From Micromonospora noduli (GTDB lineage: Bacteria > Actinomycetota > Actinomycetes > Mycobacteriales > Micromonosporaceae), in the NCBI RefSeq assembly GCF_003264365.1, contig NZ_PYAK01000030.1, positions 1 to 64,000 on the forward strand: a stretch of 64,000 bases of DNA, given 5' to 3'. Below are positions 16,556 through 25,178 of this stretch, in pieces. The position numbers were made by a program, and so were the translations under genes. Within the stretch, counting starts at the first letter, position 1, and each line of letters starts with the position of its first letter. The notes below the pieces were generated by a model. The model was not told the DNA's origin, searched no databases, and was given only the letters and a program-made list of their open reading frames with translations.

Positions 16556-17759
16556 CCGGGTCGACCCGGACCGGTCGGCGGTGAGCGGGACAACCCCGCC
16601 GCCCCGGGTGGCGGTGATCGGGGCGAACGGGCACGGTCGCTGGCACCGGCGGGTGATCGCGCCCCTGCACGCCGCCGGTCGGCTGCGGTTGGTCGCCCTG
16701 GTCGACGTCCGACCGGTGGAGGACGACCCGGCCGCCCCGGTGCCGCCCGGGGTGGCGGTGTTCACCGACCACCGGGCGATGCTCGCGGCCACCCGGCCGG
16801 AGGTGGTGGTGATCTGCACGCCACCGCACACCCACCTGGCGATCGCCCGCGACGCCCTGGCCACCGGCGCGGACCTGCTGCTGGAGAAGCCGCCGGTGCT
16901 GTCGTTGGCCGAGCACGAGGAGCTGACCTGGGCCCTCACCGCCGCCGGCCGGGTGGCCCAGGTCGGCTTCCAGGCGCTCGGCTCGGCGGCTCTCACCGCG
17001 CTGACCGACGCGCTGGCCGCCGGCCGGCTGGGCACTGTCACCGGCATCTCCACCATCGCCGCCTGGCAACGGCCGGACGCCTACTACGCCCGCTCCCCCT
17101 GGGCCGGTCGACGGAGTGTGGACGGCCGACCGGTGCTGGACGGCGCGCTCGCCAACCCGCTCGCGCACGCGGTGATGCAGTGCCTGGCGATCGCCGAGGC
17201 GCTCGCCGGGGCGACGCCGTGGCCGGTCGCGATCGAGGTGGAACGCTACCGGGTCCGGCCGATCGAGGTGGAGGACACGGCCGTGCTGCGGGTCCGGTTC
17301 CGCGCCGGGCCGCCGGTGCTGGTCGCGGTGACCCTGGCCGCCGAGGAGTTCGTGGCGGGCGAGGTGGTGGTGACCGGTACGACGGGGCAGGCGGTGCTGG
17401 AGTACCCGACCGACCGGCTGCGTCTGCCCGGGGACGTGGTTACCCGCCGCGTGCCGGGGCGGTTGGGGCTGCTGGAGAACCTGCTCGCCCACCGGGTCGA
17501 CCCGGTGGGCGTGCCACTGATCGCACCGCTGGCCCGTACCGCGCCGTTCACCGCGCTGCTGGACGCGTTGCGGCCCGCGCCGGAGCCCCGGCTGCTCGAC
17601 GGCGAGCTGGTGATCACCCTCGGCGAGGGCGGGGAGCGGGTCCGCCACCTGCGGGGAGTCGTCGATGTGTTGCGCCGGTCGGCCGAGCGGGGGGCGCTGC
17701 CGAGCGAACTGGGGGTGCCGTGGGCGTCCGCCGCCTACCGCGCCGAGCTGGCCGGATAG
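16545..17759 (+). CDS. Gfo/Idh/MocA-family oxidoreductase (second copy)
   Basis: This protein of about 404 residues has an N-terminal Rossmann motif (VAVIGANGHGRWHRR), the VVVICTPPHTHLAIA strand-helix and LLLEKPPVLS, the family's EKP motif. It is divergent from the first Gfo/Idh gene of the operon, so it probably has a different substrate. The start is uncertain: the GTG at 16545 overlaps the reductase gene by 11 bases; the GTG at 16581, 12 residues on, would put the Rossmann strand closer to the N-terminus. It is the last cytoplasmic enzyme gene before the secreted pectate lyase. Confidence 0.82.
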   Translation: MHGDRVDPDRSAVSGTTPPPRVAVIGANGHGRWHRRVIAPLHAAGRLRLVALVDVRPVEDDPAAPVPPGVAVFTDHRAMLAATRPEVVVICTPPHTHLAIARDALATGADLLLEKPPVLSLAEHEELTWALTAAGRVAQVGFQALGSAALTALTDALAAGRLGTVTGISTIAAWQRPDAYYARSPWAGRRSVDGRPVLDGALANPLAHAVMQCLAIAEALAGATPWPVAIEVERYRVRPIEVEDTAVLRVRFRAGPPVLVAVTLAAEEFVAGEVVVTGTTGQAVLEYPTDRLRLPGDVVTRRVPGRLGLLENLLAHRVDPVGVPLIAPLARTAPFTALLDALRPAPEPRLLDGELVITLGEGGERVRHLRGVVDVLRRSAERGALPSELGVPWASAAYRAELAG

Positions 17760-17810
17760 CGGCAGACCTACCTGGGACGGACCTCCACCACCAACGAATG
17801 GAGTGAGTCG

Positions 17811-19166
17811 ATGCGCAGAATCCTCGGCGGCGCCACAGTGGTCGCCCTACTTCTCGGCGCCGCCCCGGCCGCGGCCGCCGCCCGTCCGGACGTCCCGTCC
17901 GCCGACCGGCTCTCCTGGTTGGCCGACCACCTCGGCCGGCAGACGCTGGCCGAGCGGGACGGTTGGGCAGCCGACGGCCCCGGCACCACCGGGGGCTCGG
18001 CGGCCACCCCCGAGCGGACCCGGGTGGTCCACAACCGGGCGGAGCTGGTTGCCGCGCTGGGCGGCGACAACGCTGGCAACGCCGCCGACGCCACCCCGAA
18101 GCTCATCTACGTCGACGGTGCCATCGATGGCTTCGAAGGACCCGGCGGCACGCCGCTGAGCTGTGCCGACCTGGCCGACCCGGCCTACCGGTTGGACGCC
18201 TACCTGGCCGCGTACGACCCGGCGGTGTGGGGACGGGTGCCACCGAGCGGGCCGCTGGAGGAGGCTCGGGTGCGCTCGGTGACCAACCAGACCCGGCAGA
18301 CCCAGATCAACGTCGGGCCGAACACCACGATCATCGGGCTGCACGGCGCTCGACTGACCGGCCTCACCCTCATGATCGACCGGGCGTCGAACGTCATCGT
18401 CCGCAATCTGACCCTCGTCGACGCCCGGGACTGCTTCCCCGCCTGGTCGCCGACTGACGGCGAGGCAGGCAACTGGAACAGCCAGTACGACCAGATTTCG
18501 GTACGCCGCAGCGAGAACGTCTGGGTCGACCACAACACCTTCACCGACGGCGACAACCCGGACAGCGCCCAGCCGGTGTACTTCGGTCGGCCGTACCAGG
18601 TGCACGACGGGTCGCTGGACGTGACGCACACCGCGAGCCTGGTCACCGCCTCGTGGAACCGCTTCACCGGTCGGGACAAGCTGCTGTTGATCGGCTCGTC
18701 CAACACCGTCGGCCCGGACGTGGGCCGGCTGAGGGTCACCCTGCACCACAACCTCTTCGACGGCGTCCTGCAACGGCTGCCCCGGGTGCGTTTCGGTCAG
18801 GTCGACATCTACAACAACCACTACCGACTCGGTGGGGACGACTTCCAGTACGCGCTCGGCGTCGGTGTCCAGTCGGCGATCTACGCGCAGAACAACTTCT
18901 TCACACTGGACGCGGCGGTCGACCCGGCGGACCTGCTCTACGACTGGGGCGGCACCGCGGTGACCGAGCGAGGCTCCTGGGTCCGCCGGGGCGGCGGCGC
19001 GGCCCGACCGGTCGACCTGCTGGCGGCGTACAACGCGACCCATGACCCCGACCTGGCCGCGGATGCGGGTTGGACGCCCACCCTGCGCCGCGACCCCGTG
19101 CTACCGGCGCCGCTGGTCCCTCTCCTGGTGGGCCCGCTCGCCGGCGCCGACCGGCTGCCGATCTGA
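17811..19166 (+). CDS. Secreted pectate lyase, polysaccharide lyase family 1
   Basis: This 451-residue protein has a clear signal peptide (MRRILGG then a hydrophobic alanine-rich core, cleavage near residue 24). The catalytic domain shows the PL1 pattern: VWVDHNTFTDG, WNRFTGRDKLLLIGSS and the LQRLPRVRFGQVDIYNNHY region with the catalytic-type arginine. The enzyme cleaves polygalacturonate by beta-elimination outside the cell, in a calcium-dependent way in this family. It lies 51 bases after the second Gfo/Idh gene with an RBS (GGAG), so it may share the operon. Its products match the uronate enzymes upstream and the divergent importer. Confidence 0.92.
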   Translation: MRRILGGATVVALLLGAAPAAAAARPDVPSADRLSWLADHLGRQTLAERDGWAADGPGTTGGSAATPERTRVVHNRAELVAALGGDNAGNAADATPKLIYVDGAIDGFEGPGGTPLSCADLADPAYRLDAYLAAYDPAVWGRVPPSGPLEEARVRSVTNQTRQTQINVGPNTTIIGLHGARLTGLTLMIDRASNVIVRNLTLVDARDCFPAWSPTDGEAGNWNSQYDQISVRRSENVWVDHNTFTDGDNPDSAQPVYFGRPYQVHDGSLDVTHTASLVTASWNRFTGRDKLLLIGSSNTVGPDVGRLRVTLHHNLFDGVLQRLPRVRFGQVDIYNNHYRLGGDDFQYALGVGVQSAIYAQNNFFTLDAAVDPADLLYDWGGTAVTERGSWVRRGGGAARPVDLLAAYNATHDPDLAADAGWTPTLRRDPVLPAPLVPLLVGPLAGADRLPI

Positions 19167-19248
19167 CGGCTCGGCACGCCCGCGAATCGCGGTCGGGTCG
19201 ACGACGTACGGGCTCATCGATGTGGTGAAGATCGGCTATAAGTGACGC

Positions 19249-19974
19249 ATGGACTTCCCGCCGCACCTGGGCAGCATGCCGATGCACGCGATCACCGAGA
19301 TCCACGGGGAACCGGGCCTGCTGGAACGTTTCCGGTTGGAGGTCCAGCAGTTCGACGACGCCGCCCGGGCGCGGTTGACCGCCGCGCTCGACCTCGCCGC
19401 CGAACTGCACCGCGACGATCGACGCGTCCGCGAGCCGTACCTGAACCACCTGCTGCGGGTGGCGATCAGGCTGATGCACCACTACCAGGTGCGGGACGTG
19501 GACGTGATCGTCGCCGGTCTGCTGCACGACGCGGTGGAGGACCATCCGGTCGAGCTGGCCGACGGCGACCCAGGCACCGACCCGACCGGGGCCGCGCTGG
19601 CCGCGCTCGCCGCGCGGTTCGGGCCACGGGTGGCCACCCTGGTCGCCGCGGTCACCAATCCGGTGTACGACCCCGAGCGTGACCGCAACGCGCAGTACCG
19701 GGAGCATCTGGCGGTCAGTCTGGACCGGGAGCCCTGGGCCCGGGTGATCAAGGTGTCGGACTTCACCGACAACGGGGTGGGCGTGATCCACACGGTCGGG
19801 CCGAAGGTGATCTCGTCGGCCCGGAAGTACCGGCCGCTGGTGCCGCTGTTCCGGGATCTGATCGGCCGGCCGGACACCCCGTTGTCGCCTGCGGTGAAGC
19901 GGCACATCTTCGGCCAGCTGGACCTTGCCGAGGAGCGGTTCAGCGCCATCCTGGACCAGCCCGCCCCGAACTGA
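19249..19974 (+). CDS. HD-domain protein, (p)ppGpp hydrolase-like
   Basis: This 241-residue protein keeps the SpoT/MESH1-type hydrolase signature: a histidine in YLNHLLRVA, the LLHDAVED metal site near residue 88, and KVSDFTDN near residue 167. It lacks synthetase, TGS and ACT domains, so it resembles small alarmone hydrolases, which remove pyrophosphate from (p)ppGpp. Other HD phosphohydrolase roles remain possible. It stands alone, 82 bases after the pectate lyase, with no sign of co-regulation. Confidence 0.72.
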   Translation: MDFPPHLGSMPMHAITEIHGEPGLLERFRLEVQQFDDAARARLTAALDLAAELHRDDRRVREPYLNHLLRVAIRLMHHYQVRDVDVIVAGLLHDAVEDHPVELADGDPGTDPTGAALAALAARFGPRVATLVAAVTNPVYDPERDRNAQYREHLAVSLDREPWARVIKVSDFTDNGVGVIHTVGPKVISSARKYRPLVPLFRDLIGRPDTPLSPAVKRHIFGQLDLAEERFSAILDQPAPN

Positions 19975-20124
19975 TCCGTCTCCGGATCACCCGACCGGGT
20001 TCCGTGACAAGTTCTCAGATCTGCCAGGAAGCCTCGGGCATTACGGTTGGTTTGCGCCAAATGAGAGGAAATGCCCCTCTCGATTCGTTTTTCTGGCGTG
20101 TCACCAATCGAGAGGATTCGGACC

Positions 20125-21618
20125 ATGCGCGACCTTTCCCGTCGTGATCTGCTCAGGGCGACGGCCGTCGGCGCCGGAGCGGTCGCTATCCCGAGCGTGA
20201 TCGCCGGCAGCTCGGCCGTCGCGGCCGACGGTCCCGGGTGGCCCTCCGACACGAAGTTCCCGCCGGCACAGCTGACCGGCCGGATCGTCCGCCCGCAGAG
20301 CCCCAACTACGCGGAGGCGAGCCTCGGCTGGGACGAGCTGTTCGTGCACTACCCGCTGGTCATCGTCTTCGCTCAGGAGACCCAGGACGTGGTCAACGCG
20401 CTCACCTGGGCGCGGCAGCACAACGTCGCGCTGCGGGTACGCAGTGGCCGGCACAACCTGGAAGGCTGGTCGAACGTCGACAACGGCATCGTGATCGACG
20501 TCAGCGAGCTGAAGGACGTCCACATCGACACCGCCACCCGCACGGCGAAGGTCGGCGCAGGGCTCACCCAGTCGGAGGCCGTGACCGCCCTCGGCGAGCA
20601 CGACCTGGCGGCGACGACGGGCACGGAGGGGACCGTGGGCCTCTCCGGCGCCACCCTCGGCGGCGGCTTCGGCTTCCTCACCCGCTATCTCGGGATGGCC
20701 TGCGACAACCTGATCGGTGCGGAGATCGTCGTGGCGGCGGGCGCCGACGGCGCGAAGGTGCTCGAAGTGGACCCGTGGAACCACTCGGACCTGCTCTGGG
20801 CGCTGCGCGGAGCGGGCAACGGCAACTTCGGGATCGTCACCTCCCTGACCTACAAGGTCGCGCCGCTCACCAGCGTCGCCTACCTGCAGGTGACCTGGCC
20901 CGGTCTCGGCGACCTGCACGAGGTCTTCGACGCCTGGCAGCGGGTCGCACCCTTCACCGACCCCCGCCTCGGCAGCCAGGTCGAGGTCCACCCGGATGAG
21001 ATCCTGCTGTTCGCGGTGCTCGCCGAGGGGTCCGAGGCAGAGGCCAGGAAGCTGCTGGCGCCGATCCTGTCGATCGGCAACCCCACGGTCACCGTGCAGA
21101 CCGGCGGCTGGGGCGACGTCTACGCCGGCTTCCAGATCCCGAACGAGGACGAGCCGGCGAAGTGGAAGTTCTTCTCCCAGTTCACCCGCGAACCGTTCCC
21201 GGAGAAGGCGGTCAGCATCGTCCGTGAGTTCATGGAGAAGTCGCCCTCGCCCGACAGCAACTTCTTCACCCAGGCCTTCGGCCGCGGGGCGCAACGACAG
21301 GAGCCTTTTGGCGGCTCGGCGTTCCCGCACCGCGACGCGCTCTTCTACTCGGAGCCCGGCGTCGGCTGGGGCACCCGCGGCGAACCCGACAGCGACGACG
21401 CCGTCACCCCGATCGCCCAGACCTGGATCGCCGAGTTCAGCCAGGCGCTGCGACCCTACGTGGACGGCGCCTACGTCAACGTGCCGAACATCGGCATGGC
21501 CGAGTGGGAGAAGGCCTACTGGGGGCACAACTTCCCCCGGCTGCGCAAGATCAAGGCGAAGTACGACCCGCACAACGTCTTCCAGTACGAGCAGAGCATC
21601 CCGCCCGCGACGCACTGA
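20125..21618 (+). CDS. Tat-exported FAD-binding oxidoreductase (BBE family)
   Basis: This 497-residue protein starts MRDLSRRDLLRATAVG, a twin-arginine signal, with AGAGGA at good spacing; an upstream in-frame ATG at 20071 would push the Tat motif to residue 24. The FAD-binding domain has RSGRHNLEGWS, whose histidine is the usual covalent flavin site, and GLSGATLGGGFGFLTR without the second cysteine, so single-point attachment is expected. The BBE C-terminus is present (YVNVPNIGMAEWEKAYWG, KYDPHNVFQYEQSI). Relatives oxidise sugars or secondary metabolites. A sugar-oxidase role next to a pectin locus is plausible but unproven. Confidence 0.88.
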   Translation: MRDLSRRDLLRATAVGAGAVAIPSVIAGSSAVAADGPGWPSDTKFPPAQLTGRIVRPQSPNYAEASLGWDELFVHYPLVIVFAQETQDVVNALTWARQHNVALRVRSGRHNLEGWSNVDNGIVIDVSELKDVHIDTATRTAKVGAGLTQSEAVTALGEHDLAATTGTEGTVGLSGATLGGGFGFLTRYLGMACDNLIGAEIVVAAGADGAKVLEVDPWNHSDLLWALRGAGNGNFGIVTSLTYKVAPLTSVAYLQVTWPGLGDLHEVFDAWQRVAPFTDPRLGSQVEVHPDEILLFAVLAEGSEAEARKLLAPILSIGNPTVTVQTGGWGDVYAGFQIPNEDEPAKWKFFSQFTREPFPEKAVSIVREFMEKSPSPDSNFFTQAFGRGAQRQEPFGGSAFPHRDALFYSEPGVGWGTRGEPDSDDAVTPIAQTWIAEFSQALRPYVDGAYVNVPNIGMAEWEKAYWGHNFPRLRKIKAKYDPHNVFQYEQSIPPATH

Positions 21619-21626
21619 CCGGATGA

Positions 21627-21661
21627 CCGGCGGTGCGGGTGACACCGACCCGCACCGCCGG
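21627..21661 (+). terminator. Hairpin terminator after the flavoprotein gene
   Basis: Bases 21627-21640 (CCGGCGGTGCGGGT) pair perfectly with 21648-21661 around a 7-base loop, 9 bases past the stop codon. There is no T-run, as is common in high-GC actinomycetes. Confidence 0.6.
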
Positions 21662-21723
21662 ACCACCAACCTCGCGTCCGGGAGAAGGCGCGACTCGGCG
21701 CGGGAGGCGTGTCACTCGTGAGT

Positions 21724-21767
21724 GCGGTATACCTCAGAGTCATATTCATACCTCTGAGGTATACCGC
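21724..21767. repeat. Perfect 16-base inverted repeat with nested palindrome
   Basis: GCGGTATACCTCAGAG (21724-21739) is exactly complementary to 21752-21767, with 12 bases between. The right half contains the 15-base palindrome ATACCTCTGAGGTAT, which looks like a repressor operator half-pair. It stands between convergent genes, where no promoter is expected, so it could be a second terminator or the relic of a regulatory region. Confidence 0.6.
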
Positions 21768-21852
21768 TCATCGAAGAAACTCCCCCCGGCGGCCGTCACC
21801 CACTGTGAGATGCGGTCCCCACCGCCGCCGACGGCGGGGCTCGACCCACCGG

Positions 21853-22218
21853 TCAGGACGGCGCGGTCTCGTTGAGGACGACACGCAGCGGGTGCGGGGC
21901 GCTGGTGGCGAGGTCGCCGAGCACGGCGAGCAGCAGACCGTGCTGATCGGACGGCTCGTCGACGAGCAGTTGGCCGGCGTCGGTGATCAGCACTGTGAGC
22001 GGACCGGCGTCGAGCCGGTCCCGGAGCACGTCGGAGAGGGCGTCCCAGGTCTCCCCCAGGTACGCCGGCAGGGCCAGCACGGAGGCGAGCGCGGCGAAGA
22101 ACCCGGCCCGGGTCCGCGTCGTCGCTCCGGCCAACACCACAGCGCCGGACACGTCGAGGTCGCCATCGTGGCAGACGATCAGCCAATCGGGCACCCGACC
22201 CGCGTGCTCGTCGACCAT
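21853..22218 (-). CDS. Barstar-family ribonuclease inhibitor
   Basis: This 121-residue protein has the barstar core: a helix FFAALASVLALPAYLGETWDALSDVL, where the GETWDAL turn matches the conserved G-x-NWDAL of barstar, followed by LTVLITDA. Barstars plug the active site of barnase-type RNases in the cytoplasm. AGGAGG lies 6 bases before the second of two adjacent ATGs (22218), so I use that one. It lies just downstream of the RNase gene on the same strand, consistent with a toxin/immunity pair. It is acidic, as expected for an RNase mimic. Confidence 0.82.
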   Translation of the reverse strand: MVDEHAGRVPDWLIVCHDGDLDVSGAVVLAGATTRTRAGFFAALASVLALPAYLGETWDALSDVLRDRLDAGPLTVLITDAGQLLVDEPSDQHGLLLAVLGDLATSAPHPLRVVLNETAPS

Positions 22219-22232
22219 CATGTTCCTCCTGA

Positions 22233-22279
22233 TCTGACCGGTACGACATCTGACCGGGCGACATTCGACCGGGACGACG
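22233..22279. repeat. Three 15-16-base imperfect tandem repeats
   Basis: Units at 22233-22248, 22249-22264 and 22265-22279 share (T)CTGACCGG..CGACA-like sequence. They lie in the gap between the RNase and barstar genes, upstream of the barstar ribosome binding site, where they might affect barstar expression. Confidence 0.55.
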
Positions 22280-22325
22280 CCGTAGCGGGGCCGGCCGACC
22301 GAGGCCAGCCGACCCCCGGCTCGGA

Positions 22326-22775
22326 TCAGAGCCGGTAGAAGTCGGTGTAGTGGTTGGGCGAGAACCAGGTGACCCCGGTGCTGCGGTTCACCACGATCCG
22401 GTACGCGTCCCGGGCGGCGCCCTGGGTGCGCGGATAGACGTCGTACTCGTAGTAGGTGGCGTTGGTGGGCAGTTGACCCTCGTAGTTGTAGAACTGGCCG
22501 CCGGCGAAGTTGGACTTCCCGCCGCTCCAGGAGTACCAACCCCGGCTGGTCGGGAACCCCTTGGCGGACCAGCCCGAACGGGCGGTGCGGGCGTCCGCGC
22601 AGCGGCTCATGGTGCAGGAGCTGTAGACCGATGCGAAGGCCGGGTCGGTCAACCGGGGGGAGACCACGGACGGGCCGACCAGCGCGGCGGCGACCATGGC
22701 GAGGAGCAGGGCGAGGGTGGTGGTACGCCGGCGGATCGCGCCGAGCGTGGCCAGCGGGGACACGAGGGTGGACAC
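22326..22775 (-). CDS. Secreted guanyl-specific ribonuclease (barnase/RNase Sa type)
   Basis: This 149-residue protein has an N-terminal signal (RRRTTTLALLLAMVAAALVG) and a small RNase domain ending YYEYDVYPRTQGAARDAYRIVV and FSPNHYTDFYRL. The glutamate in YYEYDV, the arginine after TQGA and the histidine in NHYTDF fit the catalytic Glu-Arg-His of RNase Sa/barnase. It would cleave RNA after guanine outside the cell. I chose the GTG at 22775 because GGAGG precedes it at 7 bases; an ATG at 22802 lacks one. Two cysteines near the mature N-terminus (SSCTMSRC) are placed differently from RNase Sa. The next gene is its likely inhibitor. Confidence 0.83.
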   Translation of the reverse strand: MSTLVSPLATLGAIRRRTTTLALLLAMVAAALVGPSVVSPRLTDPAFASVYSSCTMSRCADARTARSGWSAKGFPTSRGWYSWSGGKSNFAGGQFYNYEGQLPTNATYYEYDVYPRTQGAARDAYRIVVNRSTGVTWFSPNHYTDFYRL

Positions 22776-22925
22776 AGGCTGCCTCCAGACCATCCATTCC
22801 ATCGATCCGCTTGATTGTCGGACCGAACCCAGTCTCACCGCTGCCGGTCGACGACAACACCCCTGGCATCCCAACTGCTCCACAATGCTCGGTTAACCCC
22901 GAATGATCATCAGTCTGGTTGGTGT

Positions 22926-22969
22926 CGATATGCCGTCTGCTCGGTGACGGCGTGGCGGCGGGCATATCG
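22926..22969. promoter_or_regulatory. Inverted repeat in a divergent promoter region
   Basis: CGATATGCC (22926-22934) is complementary to GGCATATCG (22961-22969). It lies in the 244-base divergent gap between the secreted RNase and the 23020 gene, so it may be an operator; the short arms leave this weak. Confidence 0.3.
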
Positions 22970-23019
22970 GTCACCGGTTGTTAGCGTGAAACGCGGATCC
23001 GTGACCGTGGAGGGGTGTC

Positions 23020-23823
23020 ATGACGGACGCCCCCGACGGGAGGCCGAGGCCCCCGGACCAGTGGCGACACCGGGGCGTACGCGGGTTGACCATCGCCCGC
23101 GACGCCGGTGTGCGCGGCTGGCGGTGGTGGGCGCGTAGCTGGGATCGGCTGGTCGCCGCGCTCCAGGACGAGGCGCCCGTCGGCTCCGCCGCCGCGCCGT
23201 CGCCGTCCGGTCCACTCGTCGAACAACGCGACGTACCCCGGCTCATCGCGGTCCCCGCACGCGGGTACGTGTACTCGTTCTACATCCGCGCCACGTTCGC
23301 CTGGTCGTCACCGGCGAGCCTGCGGTCAGAGGTGCTGAGCTGGTACGTGCAGTACTTCCAACCGAACGCGATCCAGCGGCTGACCCGCCTGGCTGCCGAC
23401 GCCGCCCGGGACCTGCCCCCACACCGGGCCGGTGACCTGGAGGTGGCGTTGCAGCGGGCGCTCGCCGAGGATCCCCTGTGGCACTACCAACGGGGTGACA
23501 TCACGCTCACCTGCCGCCCCGACGCCTCCGTACGACTCGACGAGCGGATCCTGCCCGCGCTCCAGCCGCACGTCGACCGTCTGGTCAAGCTGGAATACCA
23601 GTTCGACGAGCAGATCCGAAAGGCCCGGTACGCCGAGGAGCTCAGCCGCCAGTGGGCGACGATCCTGGATGATCACGGGGACGACCACGACCTGGCCGAC
23701 GCCCGCGATCACATGCTCACCGCGCAACGAGAAGCCGCACGATGGATCGCCGAACTCCTCCACCGCCACGCCAACCCCTCACCAGAGTCGGCACCCTCGC
23801 CCCGAGTTCCCCCGAACGTCTAA
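23020..23823 (+). CDS. Hypothetical protein with helical C-terminal region
   Basis: This 267-residue protein is of no family I recognise. Residues 1-50 are arginine/tryptophan-rich (GWRWWARSW). The middle starts with a beta segment (RLIAVPARGYVYSFYIRATFAWSS) followed by a predicted long helix rich in charged residues, with a closing proline-rich tail. The central pattern recalls the stomatin/SPFH-like proteins of actinomycetes that process a signal along a helix, but this is weak. The ATG has GGAGGGG upstream. Its end overlaps the end of the convergent peroxidase-like gene by 4 bases. Confidence 0.6.
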   Translation: MTDAPDGRPRPPDQWRHRGVRGLTIARDAGVRGWRWWARSWDRLVAALQDEAPVGSAAAPSPSGPLVEQRDVPRLIAVPARGYVYSFYIRATFAWSSPASLRSEVLSWYVQYFQPNAIQRLTRLAADAARDLPPHRAGDLEVALQRALAEDPLWHYQRGDITLTCRPDASVRLDERILPALQPHVDRLVKLEYQFDEQIRKARYAEELSRQWATILDDHGDDHDLADARDHMLTAQREAARWIAELLHRHANPSPESAPSPRVPPNV

Positions 23824-24389
23824 CCGCCGAAGCTCAGCGCCTGTCGCAGATCCACGTCCAGGCTCTCGTCGTACTGCGGATCGGGCTCGGCCCCGGCAGC
23901 ACTGAGGACGGTGCTGAAAAAGCATCTGGCGCCAACGGCGAGGATCACGTGGAAGATATCCGTGTCATCGAGACCGTGGCCGCGCAGGCCGGCGACGTCG
24001 GCCTCGGTGACGGAGTTCGCATCGGCCGCGACCTTTCCGGCGAAGTCGACGACTGCGATCTCCTGCGGGGAGAGACCGGCGCTGCCGTGGTCTGACGCGA
24101 TGGCGGCGACGGTTGGCGCGTCGAAGAACTTGTCGCGTAGGACCTTTCCATGTGCCAGGCCGCAGTAGGAGGATTTCAGGGCCCGGGCCGCGGCGAGGGT
24201 TGCCAACTCATAGCGGCGCAGCTCCATCCCGGCCTTCACCGCACCGTTGAGCTGCTGCCATGCCACGTACACCGCCGGGCTCTGGGCGAACAACCTGGTG
24301 TAGTTGGGCAGGTAGCCCATCGCCTTCGTGTCGGCATCGAACATCCGCTCGGTGTCCGGCGACTGCGCTGCCTGCTGCAGGAAACTCAT
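23820..24389 (-). CDS. Carboxymuconolactone decarboxylase/AhpD-like protein
   Basis: This 189-residue helical protein belongs to the CMD/AhpD fold: LATLAAARALKSSYCGLAHGKVL carries the cysteine and histidine of the AhpD motif, although the first cysteine of the usual CxxC is a serine. An alkylhydroperoxidase of the classical type would need both cysteines, so a peroxidase-related but non-AhpD function is more likely. The start at 24389 has GGGGAGGA at good spacing; the ATG five codons upstream lies before that site. It stands alone and converges on the 23020 gene. Confidence 0.78.
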   Translation of the reverse strand: MSFLQQAAQSPDTERMFDADTKAMGYLPNYTRLFAQSPAVYVAWQQLNGAVKAGMELRRYELATLAAARALKSSYCGLAHGKVLRDKFFDAPTVAAIASDHGSAGLSPQEIAVVDFAGKVAADANSVTEADVAGLRGHGLDDTDIFHVILAVGARCFFSTVLSAAGAEPDPQYDESLDVDLRQALSFGG

Positions 24390-24582
24390 CCGACTCCTCC
24401 CCATGCTCGACCCGGACGGTACGCCGTTGGCACTGCGGACGCTGTCAGGAAATCGGCCGTGCGCGCCCGGACCGACGGATCAGCTGCGCAGCCACCTGTC
24501 CCATGGCGGATGACCGCCGCCGGTCCGGTCGACACGGCGGCGGCCAATCGGGTTCGGGAGCGCCCGTCCGAGGAGGTGCGCG

Positions 24583-24840
24583 CTAGGAGGTGAAGGTCCA
24601 GAGGAAGTAGAAGCCGGGGGCGTTGGGGCCGTACTGGCGGTACTCGCAGTAGTACCGACTCCAGAGGCCGGTTCGAACACCCTCACTGCCGTAGCTGTTG
24701 CAGAACTGACCGTCGGAGTAGACGTTGCGCAGCGTGCCGCCCGGCGGATCCGCCGCAGCCGGAGTGGCGCTGAACCCGACCAACCCGCCCAGTGCCAGCG
24801 CCACCGCCGTCACCAGGGTCGCCCATCTGCGTCCGAGCAT
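24583..24840 (-). CDS. Small secreted protein, unknown function
   Basis: This 85-residue protein has a signal peptide (MLGRRWATLVTAVALALGGLVG, cleavage after ATPAAA) and a mature part of about 55 residues rich in tyrosine and glycine with two cysteines (GQFCNSYG, RYYCEY) likely to pair. The ATG has GAGGAGGC upstream. No family is recognised. Small tyrosine-rich secreted proteins of this form are common in actinomycetes. Confidence 0.6.
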   Translation of the reverse strand: MLGRRWATLVTAVALALGGLVGFSATPAAADPPGGTLRNVYSDGQFCNSYGSEGVRTGLWSRYYCEYRQYGPNAPGFYFLWTFTS

Positions 24841-25023
24841 GAAGCCTCCTCATCACCGTCCACGGCGCATGGCGGCTCCGCGTTGAACCGAGACCGGGAC
24901 ATCGAAGTTCGTGAAAGTAGAGGCTCGCATGGGTAGGTGTGGTTCGGCTCCCGACAACGGGCGGCGCTACCGCGATGATCCGCCAGCGCGATCTCCATCG
25001 AATGGGCATCCGCCCTGAACACG

Positions 25024-25117
25024 CGTCAGCCGCCGTGCCACATCGGGGCGCTGCGGTTGACGGTCTGCACCAGGATGGCCGGCTCGATGAGGACGGCGAC
25101 CAGCCGTCGGGACGCCG
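25024..25117. repeat. Left copy of 94-base direct repeat bounding the defence island
   Basis: This block matches 63907-64000 in the same orientation with about nine mismatches and no gaps. Read on the minus strand, both encode the same C-terminal peptide ending SAPMWH(G/D)G-stop, and several differences are synonymous or conservative. It therefore marks a duplicated gene end at the left edge of the BREX island, 62 bases beyond the brxHI stop. Confidence 0.8.
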
Positions 25118-25178
25118 CGACCGCGAATGGGCCCAACGTCTGTCGCTCGGTCACCGCCTGGCACCGAGCATCGGTCGG
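25026..25178 (-). pseudogene. 3' fragment of the gene interrupted at the island boundary
   Basis: The minus-strand frame ends with ASRRLVAVLIEPA, then RSAPMWHGG and a TGA at 25028-25026, nearly the same as the end of the gene entering from the right edge of the window (ASRRLVTILAEPA, RSAPMWHDG). Upstream it runs back in frame to the brxHI stop codon without a start. The homologous part may extend beyond 25117, but the right copy is cut by the window edge. I read it as the original or replacement gene end left by insertion of the island. Confidence 0.55.

Noticed and set aside
15005..17056. 683-residue open frame on the minus strand opposite the reductase and Gfo/Idh genes
   Set aside because: It is the GC-rich antisense shadow of two clearly conserved plus-strand enzymes and shows no domain.
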